Assembly: GCA_965198995.1 (NCBI GenBank)
Contig: CBDAQG010000002.1
Location: 1,550,001-1,614,000 of the forward strand
DNA: 64,000 nt
From: CAXMMR01 sp965198995
GTDB lineage: Bacteria; Pseudomonadota; Alphaproteobacteria; Acetobacterales; Acetobacteraceae
Direction of reading: 5' to 3'
A program made the translations under genes and the position numbers. A model generated the notes under the pieces. The model was not told the DNA's origin. It did no database searches and saw only the letters and a program-made list of their open reading frames with translations. Shown here one piece after another: positions 1-12,051 of the stretch; within the stretch, counting starts at the first letter, position 1; the number at the start of each line of letters is the position of its first letter.

Positions 1-655
1 CGGGACCGAAATGATTATACACCACGTCCAGGAAGACCATGATGTTCTTGCCGTGCGCGGCGTCGATCAGCGACTTGAGCTCGTCGGGGGTGCCGTAGGC
101 GGCGTCGGGCGCGAACGGCAGCACGCCGTCATAGCCCCAGTTGCGCGGGCCCGGGAAGTCCGACACCGGCATCAGCTCGATGGCGGTGATGCCGAGCTCG
201 GCCAGCGCGTCGAGCCGGGCCTCGATGCCGGCGAAGCCGCCGCAGGCGCCCGGATGCAGCTCGTAGACGACCGCCTCGTGCCAGGGGCGGCCCTGCCACT
301 CCGGGTGCTGCCAGCGATAGCTCGCGCCGTCGACCACCAGGCTCGCATCGTGCACGTCGCCGGCCTGGGCGCGTGAGGCCGGGTCCGGCACGTCGCCGTC
401 GGGCAGCCGGTATTTATAGGTGCTGCCGGGGCTCGCCTCGGTCTGCAGGCTAAACCAGCCACCCGGCTCCGCGGTCATCGGCTGCGCCTCGGCGCCGTCG
501 AGCACCAGGGCGGCGGCGGCGACGGAGGGCGCCCACAAGCGGAACGACGTCGTGCCGCCACCCTCGACCGTGGCGCCGAAGGGCAGCGGATAGACGTATG
601 TGTCGGCAGGCTGGGATGTGTCGGCAGGCTGGGATGTGTCGGCAAGCTGGGACAT
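1..655 (-). CDS. treZ: Malto-oligosyltrehalose trehalohydrolase TreZ (3' end cut by window edge)
   Basis: The reading frame is open from ATG at 655 to the window edge, so only the N-terminal 218 residues are present. An E-set (CBM48-like) domain containing TSFRLWAPS is followed by the start of a GH13 barrel (VVYELHPGACGGF, ELMPVSDFPGPRNWGYDG, and AYGTPDELK followed by FLDVVYNHFGP), the usual TreZ pattern. The enzyme releases trehalose from maltooligosyl-trehalose made by TreY. It is the last visible gene of the glgE-treS-glgB-treZ operon, and its ATG lies 3 nt after the glgB stop, suggesting translational coupling. The first 20 codons contain an 18-bp repeat coding PADTSQ. The catalytic residues and any downstream treY lie outside the window. 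Confidence 0.9.
   Translation of the reverse strand, partial: MSQLADTSQPADTSQPADTYVYPLPFGATVEGGGTTSFRLWAPSVAAAALVLDGAEAQPMTAEPGGWFSLQTEASPGSTYKYRLPDGDVPDPASRAQAGDVHDASLVVDGASYRWQHPEWQGRPWHEAVVYELHPGACGGFAGIEARLDALAELGITAIELMPVSDFPGPRNWGYDGVLPFAPDAAYGTPDELKSLIDAAHGKNIMVFLDVVYNHFGP
599..654 (-). repeat. 18-bp tandem repeat, three copies, in the treZ N-terminus
   Basis: Three copies of an 18-bp unit (tgtcggcaggctgggatg on the plus strand) directly follow the treZ start codon and add the hexapeptide PADTSQ two to three times before the conserved domain begins. The unit length keeps the frame, so copy number could vary without breaking the gene. Confidence 0.85.
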
Positions 656-658
656 CGG

Positions 659-2834
659 TCAGGCCGCCTTTAGAATGATCGTTGCCAGCGGCGGCAGGGT
701 GAGCGAGATCGAGGCCGGGAAGTGGTTGAACTCGCCGCGGTCGGCACCTGCGGAGCCGCCATTGCCAGCGCCCGAACCGCCATAGACGGTGGCGTCCGTG
801 TTCAGGATCTCGTGCCACAGCCCGGCCGCCGGGACGCCGATGCGGTAGCCGTAGCGCGTCACCGGGGTGAAGTTGCAGACGACGAGTACCGGCGGATCTT
901 GGTCGGTGCCGTAACGGATAAAGGCGAAGACGCTCTGCGCGTCGTCGTCGATCACCGACCAGCGGAAGCCGTGATCCATGGTGTCCATGACGTGCAGCGC
1001 GCGGTTGGCGGTGTAGCAGTGGTTCAGGTCGCGGACGACCGCCTGCACGCCCTTGTTCATCGGGTTGTCGAGTTCGAACCAGTCGAGGCCGCGGTCGTGG
1101 TTCCACTCCCGCGCCTGGGCGAACTCGCTGCCCATGAACAGCAGCTTCTTGCCAGGATGCGTCCACATGAAGCCCAGATAGGCGCGCGCGTTGGCAAATT
1201 TCTGCCAGGTGTCGCCAGGCATTTTGCCGATCAGCGAGCCTTTGCCATAGACCACCTCGTCATGCGAGATCGGCAGCAGGAAGTTCTCGGTGAAGGCGTA
1301 GACCAGGCCGAAGGTGAGGCTGCCGTGATGCCAGCGGCGATTGATCGGCGTCTCTTCGATGTAGTGCAGGCTGTCATGCATCCAGCCCATGTTCCACTTG
1401 TAGTGGAAGCCGAGGCCGCCGGCATCGACCGGGCGCGAGACGCGCGGGAACGCGGTCGACTCCTCGGCGATCAGCACGGCGCCCGTTACCCGATCATCGA
1501 CGGCGGCGCGCAGCTCGTGGAAGAACTCGATCGCCTCGAGGTTTTCACGGCCGCCGAACTGGTTCGGTATCCACTCGCCGGCATCGCGGCTGTAGTCGCG
1601 GTAAAGCATCGAGGCGACGGCGTCGACGCGCAGCGCGTCGACATGGAAGCGCTCGAGCCAGTGCAGCGCGCTGCCGATCAGGAACGCCCGCACCTCGTTG
1701 CGGCCGTGGTTGAAAATGTAGGTGTTCCAGTCGCGATGGAAGCCCTCGCGCGGGTCGGCATGCTCGTAGAGCGCGGTGCCGTCGAACCGGGCCAGGCCGT
1801 GCGCGTCGGTGGGGAAGTGCGCCGGCACCCAGTCGAGGATGACGCCCAGGCCGGCGGCGTGGCAGCGGTCAACGAAGGCGGCGAACTCGTTCGGCGCGCC
1901 GAGCCGGGCGGTGGGGGCGAACTGGCCGAGGGGCTGGTAGCCCCAGGAGCCGCCGAACGGGTGCTCCATGATCGGCAGCAGCTCGACATGGGTGAAGCCG
2001 AGCCGCTGCAGGTAGGGCACCAGGCGGTCGGCGAGCGTCGCCCAGTTGAAGCCGCCGGCCTCGGCGTTCGGCAGCCATGACATGGCGTGGCACTCGTAGA
2101 CCGAGATCGGCGCGTCGACCGCCTGGCGGGCGGCGCGGGTCGCCATCCACTCCGCATCCGTCCACACCGGCTCGGCAGGGTCGGCGACCACCGAGCCGGT
2201 GGCGGGCGGCAGCTCGGTCGCCCAGGCGACCGGGTCAGCCTTCAGCGGCAGCATCTCGCCCGACGGCCCGACGATCTCGTATTTGTAAACCACGCCGGCA
2301 CCGATGCCCGGCACGAACAGCTCCCACATGCCCGAGCCCTGGCGCAGCCGCATCGGATGGCGCCGGCCGTCCCAGTTGTTGAAGCTGCCGACCACCGAGA
2401 CGCGCTGGGCGTTCGGTGCCCAGACGACGAAGCGCACGCCGGCGACGCCCTCGAGGGTGACGACGTGGGCGCCGAGAACGCGGGCGAAGTCGCGGTGGCG
2501 GCCCTCGCCGAGCAGGTAGATGTCCATCTCGCCGAGCAGCGGCGGGAAGCGGTAGGTGTCCTCGACGTCGCGGCAATGGTCGCCGGCGCAGGCGCGCAGG
2601 CGGTACGGCGCGGCGTGCTCCATGACGCCGCTCCACACCCCATCGGCATGCAGCCGGCGCATCGGGGCGAGCACCTCGCCGGTGTCGCTGCCGATGATGT
2701 CGACGCGCTCGGCATCGGGCAGAAAAGCGCGCACGGCGATGCCGCCGGGCACGACATGCGGGCCGAGCAGCGCGAACGGGTCGCCGTGCCGGGCTTGCAC
2801 CAGGGCCTCGACGGCCCCGGCCTCAACGACGTCC

Positions 2835-2842
<8 letters not shown>
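659..2842 (-). CDS. glgB: 1,4-alpha-glucan branching enzyme GlgB
   Basis: A 727-residue protein of normal GlgB length. It has an N-terminal GlgB domain, a CBM48 module (about 125-200; VSVVGSFNNWDG), a GH13 barrel and a C-terminal beta domain. The catalytic set is visible: Asp407 in LRVDAVASM, Glu460 in VLIAEE, and His527-Asp528 in PISHDEVVYGKGS. It makes alpha-1,6 branches in glucan elongated by GlgE. ATG 2842 is preferred because a GAGGA Shine-Dalgarno lies about 9 nt upstream; an in-frame ATG at 2857 and TTG at 2860 lack one. The start overlaps the 3' end of treS, and treZ follows the stop by 3 nt. Confidence 0.97.
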
Positions 2843-6137
<3,295 letters not shown>

Positions 6138-6175
6138 GGTGTCCGATCTGCGGTCGTCAAACGGGGGAGGGAGGC

Positions 6176-9100
6176 TCATGCGGCGCGAAGACGCCAGATG
6201 GCGTACGGCTGCTCGGGGGCGAGGCGGACGCGCTGCGACTTGCCGGTCCAGCTGAACCGCGCGCCGCTCAGCAGGTCCTCGACGAGGATCGCGGCGCTGT
6301 CGGGCAGCCGCCACTTCCACAGCGGCACCTCGATCGTCGCCTCGTGCGGCTGCGAGGGGTCGAGGTTGACGCTGACGAGCAGCACGTTCGAGCGGTCAGC
6401 CGTTGCGCGCTCGTAATGGATCACCGCCTCGTTGTCGGCGTCGAGGAAGCTGATGTCGAGGTGGGATTGCAGGGCGGGGTTGTCGCGCCGGATGCGGTTG
6501 AGGCGGGTGATCTCGGGCACGATGTTGCCGGGCCGGTCCCAGTCCCAGGCGCGAAGCTGGTACTTTTCGCTGTCGAGATACTCCTCGCGCCCGGGCAGCG
6601 GCGTCGCCTCGCACAGCTCGAAGCCGCTGTAGACGCCCCAGAGGCCGGACAGCGTCGCCGCCAGCGCCGCGCGGATCAGGTGGCCGGGGCGGCCGTTGCG
6701 CTGCAGGAAGGGCGGGTTGATGTCGGGCGTGTTGACGAACAGATGCGGGCGGAAGAACTCGCGCGGCGCCGTTGTCGCGAGCTCGGTAAAGTAGGCGATC
6801 AGCTCGCGCTTGGTGTCGCGCCAGGTGAAGTAGGTGTAGCTCTGGCCGAAGCCGACCTTGGCCAGGCGATACATCACCTTTGGCCGGGTGAACGCCTCGG
6901 CGAGGAACACGGCGTCGGGATATTGCGCGCAGACCTCGCCGATCAGCCATTGCCAGAACGGGAACGGCTTGGTGTGCGGATTGTCGACGCGGAACAGGCG
7001 GACGCCGTGGCCGGCCCAGAACAGCACCGTCTCGGCCAGCGTCAGCCACAGCGAGGGGATCGCGTCCTCGGCGTAGAAGTCGACGTTGACGATGTCCTGA
7101 TACTTCTTGGGCGGGTTTTCGGCGTAGCGGATCGAGCCATCCGGCCGCCAGTCGAACCAGCCGGGATGCTCGGCGAGCCAGGGGTGATCGGGCGAGCACT
7201 GCACCGCGAAGTCGATCGCGAGCTCCAGCCCGTGCGTGGCGGCATGGGCGCGCAGCCGCTCGAAATCCTCGAAGCTGCCGAGCGCCGGGTGCAGGGCGTC
7301 GTGGCCACCCTCGGCTGAGCCGATCGCATACGGGCTGCCGACATCCTCCGGCGCCGGGGTGAGCGAGTTATTCGGTCCCTTGCGGTTCTTCAGGCCGATA
7401 GGGTGGATCGGCGGGAAGTAGAGCACGTCGAAGCCCATCGCCGCGACGCGCGGCAGGTGGCGCTCGACGTCGGCAAAGGTGCCGTGCCGCGCCGGGTCGT
7501 CGCTCATCGAGCGCGGAAACACCTCGTACCACGCAGCGAAGCGGGCACCGGTGCGCTCAACCTTGACCGGCATGGCCGGCGTGCACACCGCCCGCGGACG
7601 ATCGTCCGCGGCCGCCATGAGGCTGGCGAGGCGCGCCGACAGCAGCATTTCGCGCCGGCGGTCGGGCCCGGTTTCGCGCTGCAACGCCGCATGCGCCTCG
7701 GCCAGGGCGCCACCGACGCGCGATGCGGTGTGGCCGACGAGCTGCAGGCCCTCGATGATCTCGAGCGCGGTGTCGACGCCGGCGGCGTGCTTCTTGCTCA
7801 GCTCGTCACGATAGGTGGCGAAGGCGTCGCGCCAGGCCTGCACCCGATACTGCGCGCGGCCCAGTGCGGTGAGCGGGAAGGCGGCGGTCCAGCGGTCGTT
7901 GCCGAGGTTGCGCATCGGCGCCTCGTGCCAGGGCCCCGCCTCGGCGTCGGCGGCGCCCTGCCACTGCAGCCGCACGGCGATGACGTCGTGGCCGTCGCAG
8001 ATCACGTCCGCCTCGACGCTGACGAGCTCGCCGACCACGCGCTTGACCGGGAACAGGCCGTCATCGACGACCGGCGTCACGCCTTCGATGGCCAGGCGCG
8101 GGGTCGCCGCGGCCGCCTGCGCCGAGGCCGGCGGGATGCGGCCGCTCGGGGTGGGCCGCGGGGTCGCGACGGCCTCGAACAGGCGGTAGCCGCCGGCCGG
8201 CACGCTGGTCGCCGTCGCCGGCGAGATCGCCTCGGGGCCGTCGGCGCTGTCGGTGACCGGGGTGAAGTGGCCGAAATTGCCGCCGGCGGCGCTGAGCAGC
8301 AGCGCCGGGTCGACCGCGCGGGCCGCCCTGGTGTCGGTGTTGATCAGGAGCAGGCTGGCCTGAGCGGCCAGGCGCGGGTCGACCTCGGAGCGAAGTAGCG
8401 ACAGCACCGGCGCGCCGGAGCCGCCGAGCAGCCGCAAGCTCCGGCCGGCGAGCGGCAGCCCAGCCTCGGCGAGCAGCCGGTTCAGGCTGATGACGGTGTC
8501 GGCGTCGGCGTCGGCCAGCGCCGCGTCGACCAACCAGCCGCCGCCGAGGCCGGCGGCCAGCGCCAGGCAGCGCGAGGCCGCCGCACCCGGCCGCGAGCCG
8601 GGCAGGGCATCCACCTCCGGCAGCCGGCCCGGCAGGCAGGGCAGGCCGATCACCGGCGCCACCCGCTCGAGCCGCTCGAGCTCCTCCCACAGCCAGGGTG
8701 ACTGCCAGTCCCACCAGGGCAGCGAGGAGAACACGCCGTCGAGCCCGGCCGGCTCGAGACTGGCGAGCTCGTCCGGCTCGAGCCCCGGGGTCCAGGCCAG
8801 CAACAGCGTCTCGGGCAGCGCCTGGCGCAGCCGCCGCAGCACGGCCGACGCGGCGCCGCGGGGCAGCCCGGCCAGGCCGGCGAGGCGGAACCCGGCAACA
8901 CCGAGCTTGTGCCAGCGCGACAGATGGTCCGCCCACCAATCGGCCAAGGCGTTGAGGCTGCCGGCGCTGGCCAGGGTGACGCTGGCCGCGCGGGCATCGG
9001 CGAGGCGGCGCGGATCGAGTAGGGCATCATCATCCGGCGGCTCGAACAGCCCCCTGGCGGACACCGCGGCGGCAGAGCCGGCGGCCAGGCGGTCGAGCTC

Positions 9101-9412
9101 GACGTCGAGCAGCAGGGTGAGGCCGGCGCGTCGCCCGGCTGCGGCCATCGCGGTCAGCGCAGCCGTGGACGAGCCGCCCCCGAGGGCGCCGCCGAGCTGG
9201 TTGAAATCGGAGACCAGCGCCCGCCCGCCGACGCCGCGGGCGGCGAACGGGCTGGCGAGCACGATCCCGGCGAAGCCCAGCGCCACCGCGCGTTCGGCTT
9301 GCGCCGCAAACGCCTGGACCGCGTCGCCGCTGTCGGGCGTGACGTGCATCAGCCGCAGCGGCGCGCTGCGAACGGAGAGGCTGCGCACCGCCTCGTCGCC
9401 CTGGAAATCCAT
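6176..9412 (-). CDS. glgE: Alpha-1,4-glucan:maltose-1-phosphate maltosyltransferase GlgE, long form
   Basis: At 1078 residues this is about 400 longer than actinobacterial GlgE. The C-terminal two thirds are GlgE: an N/S domain (VDDGLFPVKRVVGE, YEVFPRSM), then a GH13 core with the nucleophile Asp near 803 (GVRLFRVDNPHTKPFPFW), the acid Glu near 836 (VFLAEAFTRP) and NTPDINPP. It extends glucan with maltose units from maltose-1-phosphate. Residues 1-400 look like a degenerate alpha-amylase barrel (LRLMHVTPDSGDA, LTLLLDVELDRL) without an obvious catalytic triad. ATG 9412 is chosen; GTG 9415 directly precedes it. This is the first gene of the operon and lies 151 nt downstream of phyR on the same strand. 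Confidence 0.95.
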   Translation of the reverse strand: MDFQGDEAVRSLSVRSAPLRLMHVTPDSGDAVQAFAAQAERAVALGFAGIVLASPFAARGVGGRALVSDFNQLGGALGGGSSTAALTAMAAAGRRAGLTLLLDVELDRLAAGSAAAVSARGLFEPPDDDALLDPRRLADARAASVTLASAGSLNALADWWADHLSRWHKLGVAGFRLAGLAGLPRGAASAVLRRLRQALPETLLLAWTPGLEPDELASLEPAGLDGVFSSLPWWDWQSPWLWEELERLERVAPVIGLPCLPGRLPEVDALPGSRPGAAASRCLALAAGLGGGWLVDAALADADADTVISLNRLLAEAGLPLAGRSLRLLGGSGAPVLSLLRSEVDPRLAAQASLLLINTDTRAARAVDPALLLSAAGGNFGHFTPVTDSADGPEAISPATATSVPAGGYRLFEAVATPRPTPSGRIPPASAQAAAATPRLAIEGVTPVVDDGLFPVKRVVGELVSVEADVICDGHDVIAVRLQWQGAADAEAGPWHEAPMRNLGNDRWTAAFPLTALGRAQYRVQAWRDAFATYRDELSKKHAAGVDTALEIIEGLQLVGHTASRVGGALAEAHAALQRETGPDRRREMLLSARLASLMAAADDRPRAVCTPAMPVKVERTGARFAAWYEVFPRSMSDDPARHGTFADVERHLPRVAAMGFDVLYFPPIHPIGLKNRKGPNNSLTPAPEDVGSPYAIGSAEGGHDALHPALGSFEDFERLRAHAATHGLELAIDFAVQCSPDHPWLAEHPGWFDWRPDGSIRYAENPPKKYQDIVNVDFYAEDAIPSLWLTLAETVLFWAGHGVRLFRVDNPHTKPFPFWQWLIGEVCAQYPDAVFLAEAFTRPKVMYRLAKVGFGQSYTYFTWRDTKRELIAYFTELATTAPREFFRPHLFVNTPDINPPFLQRNGRPGHLIRAALAATLSGLWGVYSGFELCEATPLPGREEYLDSEKYQLRAWDWDRPGNIVPEITRLNRIRRDNPALQSHLDISFLDADNEAVIHYERATADRSNVLLVSVNLDPSQPHEATIEVPLWKWRLPDSAAILVEDLLSGARFSWTGKSQRVRLAPEQPYAIWRLRAA

Positions 9413-9563
9413 CACGTCGACATCCTGCCCGTTTGCATTCTGGCCGGACTCATCCTGGCCGTGTTCGGACGCGCGCTGCGGTCCACCTGCCAGAGCACCG
9501 CAGCCGCGCGGAGGTTGCCGCGCCGCGCCGCGCCGGGCGAAAATTGACCGTCGGACGCCGTCA

Positions 9564-10337
9564 TCAGGTGATCCGGACGCCGCCGCTGACCGCCTGGTAG
9601 GTGGCGATCGCCAGCGTCAGCGGCTCGAACGGCTTGGTGATGACGAAGGCCGGCTCGACCGCCTGGCCGGTGAGCAGGCGCTCGGGATAGGCGGTCACGA
9701 AGATCACCGGCGCGTAGTGATGCAGCAGGATGTGCGACACCGCCGAGGCGCCGTCGCCGCCGGCGCCGAGGTTGATGTCGGCGAGGATCAGCCCGGGGCG
9801 GGTGCGCTCGGCGATCGCCACCGCCTCGCGCTCGGACGAGGCGACGCCGACCACCCGGTGGCCGCAGCCCTGCACCAGCTCCTCGAGGTCCATGGCGATG
9901 ATCGGCTCGTCCTCGATGATGAGCACCTCGGTCGCTGCCGAGGCGCGCAGCCGCTCGCGCGCCTCGGCCAGCGCCGTGCTCGCCTCCTCGGCGGTGAGGC
10001 CGAGGATGGTGGCGGCCGCATCGAGGCTCACCTCCTCCAGCGAGGTCAGCAGCAGCAATTGCCGCTGACGCTCGGACAGGCCTTCGGCGAGCCGGGGCTG
10101 GTCGCCCGCGGCGGCGGCGGCGGCGCCCGGGGTCTCCGGACGGCGCTGAAAACTGCGTGTGACCGAGGCGTAGAGCAGGTGGCGGGGATTGCCCGGCGCG
10201 GGCGTTGCCGCCAGCATGCTGGACAGGCCGTCGGCCACCAGCTTGTCGCCGGTGGCTTGGCTGCCGCTCAGCGCCCGGGCATACCGACGCGCATAGGGCA
10301 AAGCGCGGATCAACTCCTCGCGTCGGTTGCTGCTCAT
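9564..10337 (-). CDS. phyR: General stress response regulator PhyR
   Basis: A 257-residue protein with the PhyR layout: a sigma-like domain (1-130, including LAEGLSERQRQLLLLTSLEEVSLDAAATILG) that mimics EcfG, then a receiver domain (137-257) with Asp187 in LILADINLG, the FVTAYPERLL segment and Lys235 in VITKPF. Phosphorylated PhyR binds the anti-sigma factor NepR and frees EcfG. ATG 10337 gives the family N-terminus MSSNRREELIRALPYARRYARA. It diverges from two EcfG-type sigma genes, with nepR and a kinase downstream of those. No open sensor or output domain beyond these two is present. Confidence 0.95.
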   Translation of the reverse strand: MSSNRREELIRALPYARRYARALSGSQATGDKLVADGLSSMLAATPAPGNPRHLLYASVTRSFQRRPETPGAAAAAAGDQPRLAEGLSERQRQLLLLTSLEEVSLDAAATILGLTAEEASTALAEARERLRASAATEVLIIEDEPIIAMDLEELVQGCGHRVVGVASSEREAVAIAERTRPGLILADINLGAGGDGASAVSHILLHHYAPVIFVTAYPERLLTGQAVEPAFVITKPFEPLTLAIATYQAVSGGVRIT

Positions 10338-10366
10338 CGGTCCGGCCTCCTGCCCAACGTGTCTGC

Positions 10367-10411
10367 CCAACTCTGTTGCCGCCAACTCTGTTGCTGCCAA
10401 CTCTATTGCTG
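10367..10411. repeat. Three 15-bp direct repeats with internal dyad between phyR and the first sigma gene
   Basis: Three adjacent units of ccaactctgttgc(c/t)g, each containing the small inverted repeat CAAC-TCT-GTTG (ATTG in the third), lie in the 111-bp divergent promoter region. A weaker match (cccaacgtgtctg) lies just left. Directly repeated dyads of this spacing could bind a dimeric regulator, or they may be a slipped-strand expansion without function. No GGAAC-type EcfG -35 element was found here. Confidence 0.6.
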
Positions 10412-10448
10412 AGCGTGTCGTGTCAAATTCAACGCCGTTGTGCCGACA

Positions 10449-11012
10449 ATGAGTGACGATGTCAGCCCCAAGGCCGCGCAGGCCCGGCAGGACAGGGCCC
10501 GGCAGGCCGACGACGAGGCGGAGCAGCGGCTGCGGCGGGAGATCATCGGCCTGCTGCCCGAGCTGCGGGCCTTCGCCCGCTTCCTGCTGCGCGACCGCTC
10601 GGCCGCGGACGACCTGGTTCAGGATACCGTGATGCGGGCGCTGACGGCGCTGCAGCAGTTTCAGCACGGCAGCAACCTCAAGGCCTGGCTGCTCACGATC
10701 GAGCGCAACGCGTTCTATGAGCAGGTTCGCCGGCGCAAGCGCGAGACGGCGGCGCTGGAGCGTGGTCTGGCCGAGCAGGCGCCGGTGCAGCAGGCGTTTG
10801 CCGCGGCTGCCGTCGGCGGCAGCGACATCAGTGACCTGCAGCGCCTGCTCTGGACCTTGCCGACGCTGCTGCGCGAGGCGCTGGTGCTGGTCGGCGCCCA
10901 GGAGCTGACGCATGAGGAGGCGGCGCTGATCTGCGGCGTGCCGACCGGCACCATGAAGGCGCGCGTCTCGCGCGGCCGGGCGCGGCTGGCCAGCGCCATG
11001 CAGCAGGCCTGA
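10449..11012 (+). CDS. EcfG-type ECF sigma factor (general stress), copy 1
   Basis: A 187-residue two-domain sigma-70 protein: region 2 (ELRAFARFLLRDRSAADDLVQDTVMRAL, FQHGSNLKAWLLTIERNAFY) and region 4 (LPTLLREALVLVGAQELTHEEAALICGVPTGTMKARVSRGRARL). The EALVLVGA...EEAA pattern is typical of EcfG (ECF15) sigmas controlled by NepR and PhyR. ATG 10449 is preferred over GTG 10440. It diverges from phyR and is followed by a second, similar sigma gene. Assignment to the general stress response rests on family resemblance plus context. Confidence 0.88.
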   Translation: MSDDVSPKAAQARQDRARQADDEAEQRLRREIIGLLPELRAFARFLLRDRSAADDLVQDTVMRALTALQQFQHGSNLKAWLLTIERNAFYEQVRRRKRETAALERGLAEQAPVQQAFAAAAVGGSDISDLQRLLWTLPTLLREALVLVGAQELTHEEAALICGVPTGTMKARVSRGRARLASAMQQA

Positions 11013-11114
11013 CCAGATGCGAGTTTGTTCCATGCCTCACAAAGCTGTGATCGGGTCGATGCAACGCCGCGCGAGGCTGCGTCATTGCTCAGCCAGGAAC
11101 AGGAGACGGCGTCG

Positions 11115-11690
11115 ATGTCGAGCAGCGTATTCCACGACCAGGTCATCGCCATTCTACCGAAGCTGCGCGTCCAGGCGCTGGCGCTGACCCGCCACCGCGC
11201 CGCCGCCGAGGACCTGGTGCAGGACGCGGTGTGCAATGCGCTCTCGGCTCAGGACAGCTTCATCCCCGGCACCAACTTCGCCGCCTGGATGCACCGCATC
11301 CTGCGCAACCGCTTCATCTCCAACCTGCGCAAGCGCCGCGAGACCGCCGACATCGACGACGTGCCGCAGTCGGTGTTCGCGACCAACGCGCCGCATGAGG
11401 ACCGCCTCGCGCTCAAGGAGCTGGGTGCGGCGATGACCCGGCTGCCGACTGACCAGCGCGAGGCGCTGGTGATGGTGGTGGTGCACGGCATGAGCTACGA
11501 GGCGCTCGCCAACGCCACCGGCTGCGCCGTCGGCACGGCCAAGAGCCGGGTGTTCCGGGCGCGCCGTCAGCTTGAGGCCTGGCTGATGGGCGACGTCAAG
11601 GAGAGGCCGAACCGGGCGCTGCGCGAGGCCAAGCGCCTGCTGGCACTGCGGCTCGAGACCGCCAGCGCGTCTGCAGCCGCGGACGCCTAG
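11115..11690 (+). CDS. EcfG-type ECF sigma factor, copy 2
   Basis: A 191-residue ECF sigma with region 2 (FHDQVIAILPKLRVQALALTRHRAAAEDLVQDAVCNAL, FIPGTNFAAWMHRILRNRFI) and region 4 (LPTDQREALVMVVVHGMSYEALANATGCAVGTAKSRVFRARRQL). Start ATG 11115 has an AGGAGA Shine-Dalgarno 8 nt upstream; the frame is open further upstream but carries no conserved residues there. It is the second EcfG-like sigma in this locus and lies just before nepR, so it may be the principal NepR partner. Which copy is the true housekeeping EcfG cannot be told from sequence. Confidence 0.88.
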   Translation: MSSSVFHDQVIAILPKLRVQALALTRHRAAAEDLVQDAVCNALSAQDSFIPGTNFAAWMHRILRNRFISNLRKRRETADIDDVPQSVFATNAPHEDRLALKELGAAMTRLPTDQREALVMVVVHGMSYEALANATGCAVGTAKSRVFRARRQLEAWLMGDVKERPNRALREAKRLLALRLETASASAAADA

Positions 11691-11716
11691 CGCGTCGGGC
11701 GGGAGACGCCAGCCAG

Positions 11717-11734
11717 GCCTGCCGACCGGCAGGC
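11717..11734 (+). other. Perfect 7-bp hairpin after sigma copy 2
   Basis: GCCTGCC-GACC-GGCAGGC forms a perfect stem with a 4-nt loop 27 nt after the sigma stop codon. No U-tract follows. It could protect the 3' end or attenuate read-through into nepR. Confidence 0.45.
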
Positions 11735-11786
11735 AGGCGTGACCCGCAGAACGCCGCACCATTAAATCCACGGCAAAACGTGAGGG

Positions 11787-11815
11787 CGGCCGCAACACAG
11801 TGCGGCCGTTCTCGT
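11787..11815 (+). terminator. Candidate hairpin terminator or attenuator before nepR
   Basis: CGGCCGCA and TGCGGCCG form an 8-bp stem around a 6-nt loop, followed by the moderately U-rich ttctcgtt, 32 nt before the nepR ATG. The tail is weak for an intrinsic terminator, so partial termination between the sigma genes and nepR-kinase is the most that can be proposed. Confidence 0.4.
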
Positions 11816-11846
11816 TCATGGGTGGTGCTCACTTGCCCAGGTCACC

Positions 11847-12014
11847 ATGCCCAAGTCGAAGCCTAAGGACGAGCGACCTCGCAAGCCGCGCCCGGCCGAG
11901 GTGGCGTTCGACATCTGGCTGCAGAAGGGGTTGCACCAGCTCTTCGACGACGTGGCCAACGAGCCGGTGCCGGACGAGCTGCTGCGGATGATCGAGGAAG
12001 ACCGGCTCAAGTGA
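11847..12014 (+). CDS. nepR: Anti-sigma factor NepR
   Basis: A 55-residue protein from ATG 11847 to TGA 12012-12014. It has a basic N-terminal tail (MPKSKPKDERPRKPRP) followed by the NepR signature helix pair (WLQKGLHQLFDDVANEPVP, then ELLRMIEEDRL). NepR sequesters EcfG sigma factors until phosphorylated PhyR takes it away. It sits between sigma copy 2 and the sensor kinase on the same strand, the expected neighbourhood. Recognition rests on the short motif plus context. Confidence 0.9.
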   Translation: MPKSKPKDERPRKPRPAEVAFDIWLQKGLHQLFDDVANEPVPDELLRMIEEDRLK

Positions 12015-12051
12015 CGTCGCCCGACGAGCCGGGGTTCGCGCCCGGGCCGGG

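Noticed and set aside
9413..11846. EcfG-type promoters (GGAAC about 17 nt from GTT) in the phyR/sigma/nepR gaps
   Set aside because: GGAAC at 11096 and GTTCC at 11028 occur, but neither has a matching -10 element at the right spacing, so no promoter is called.
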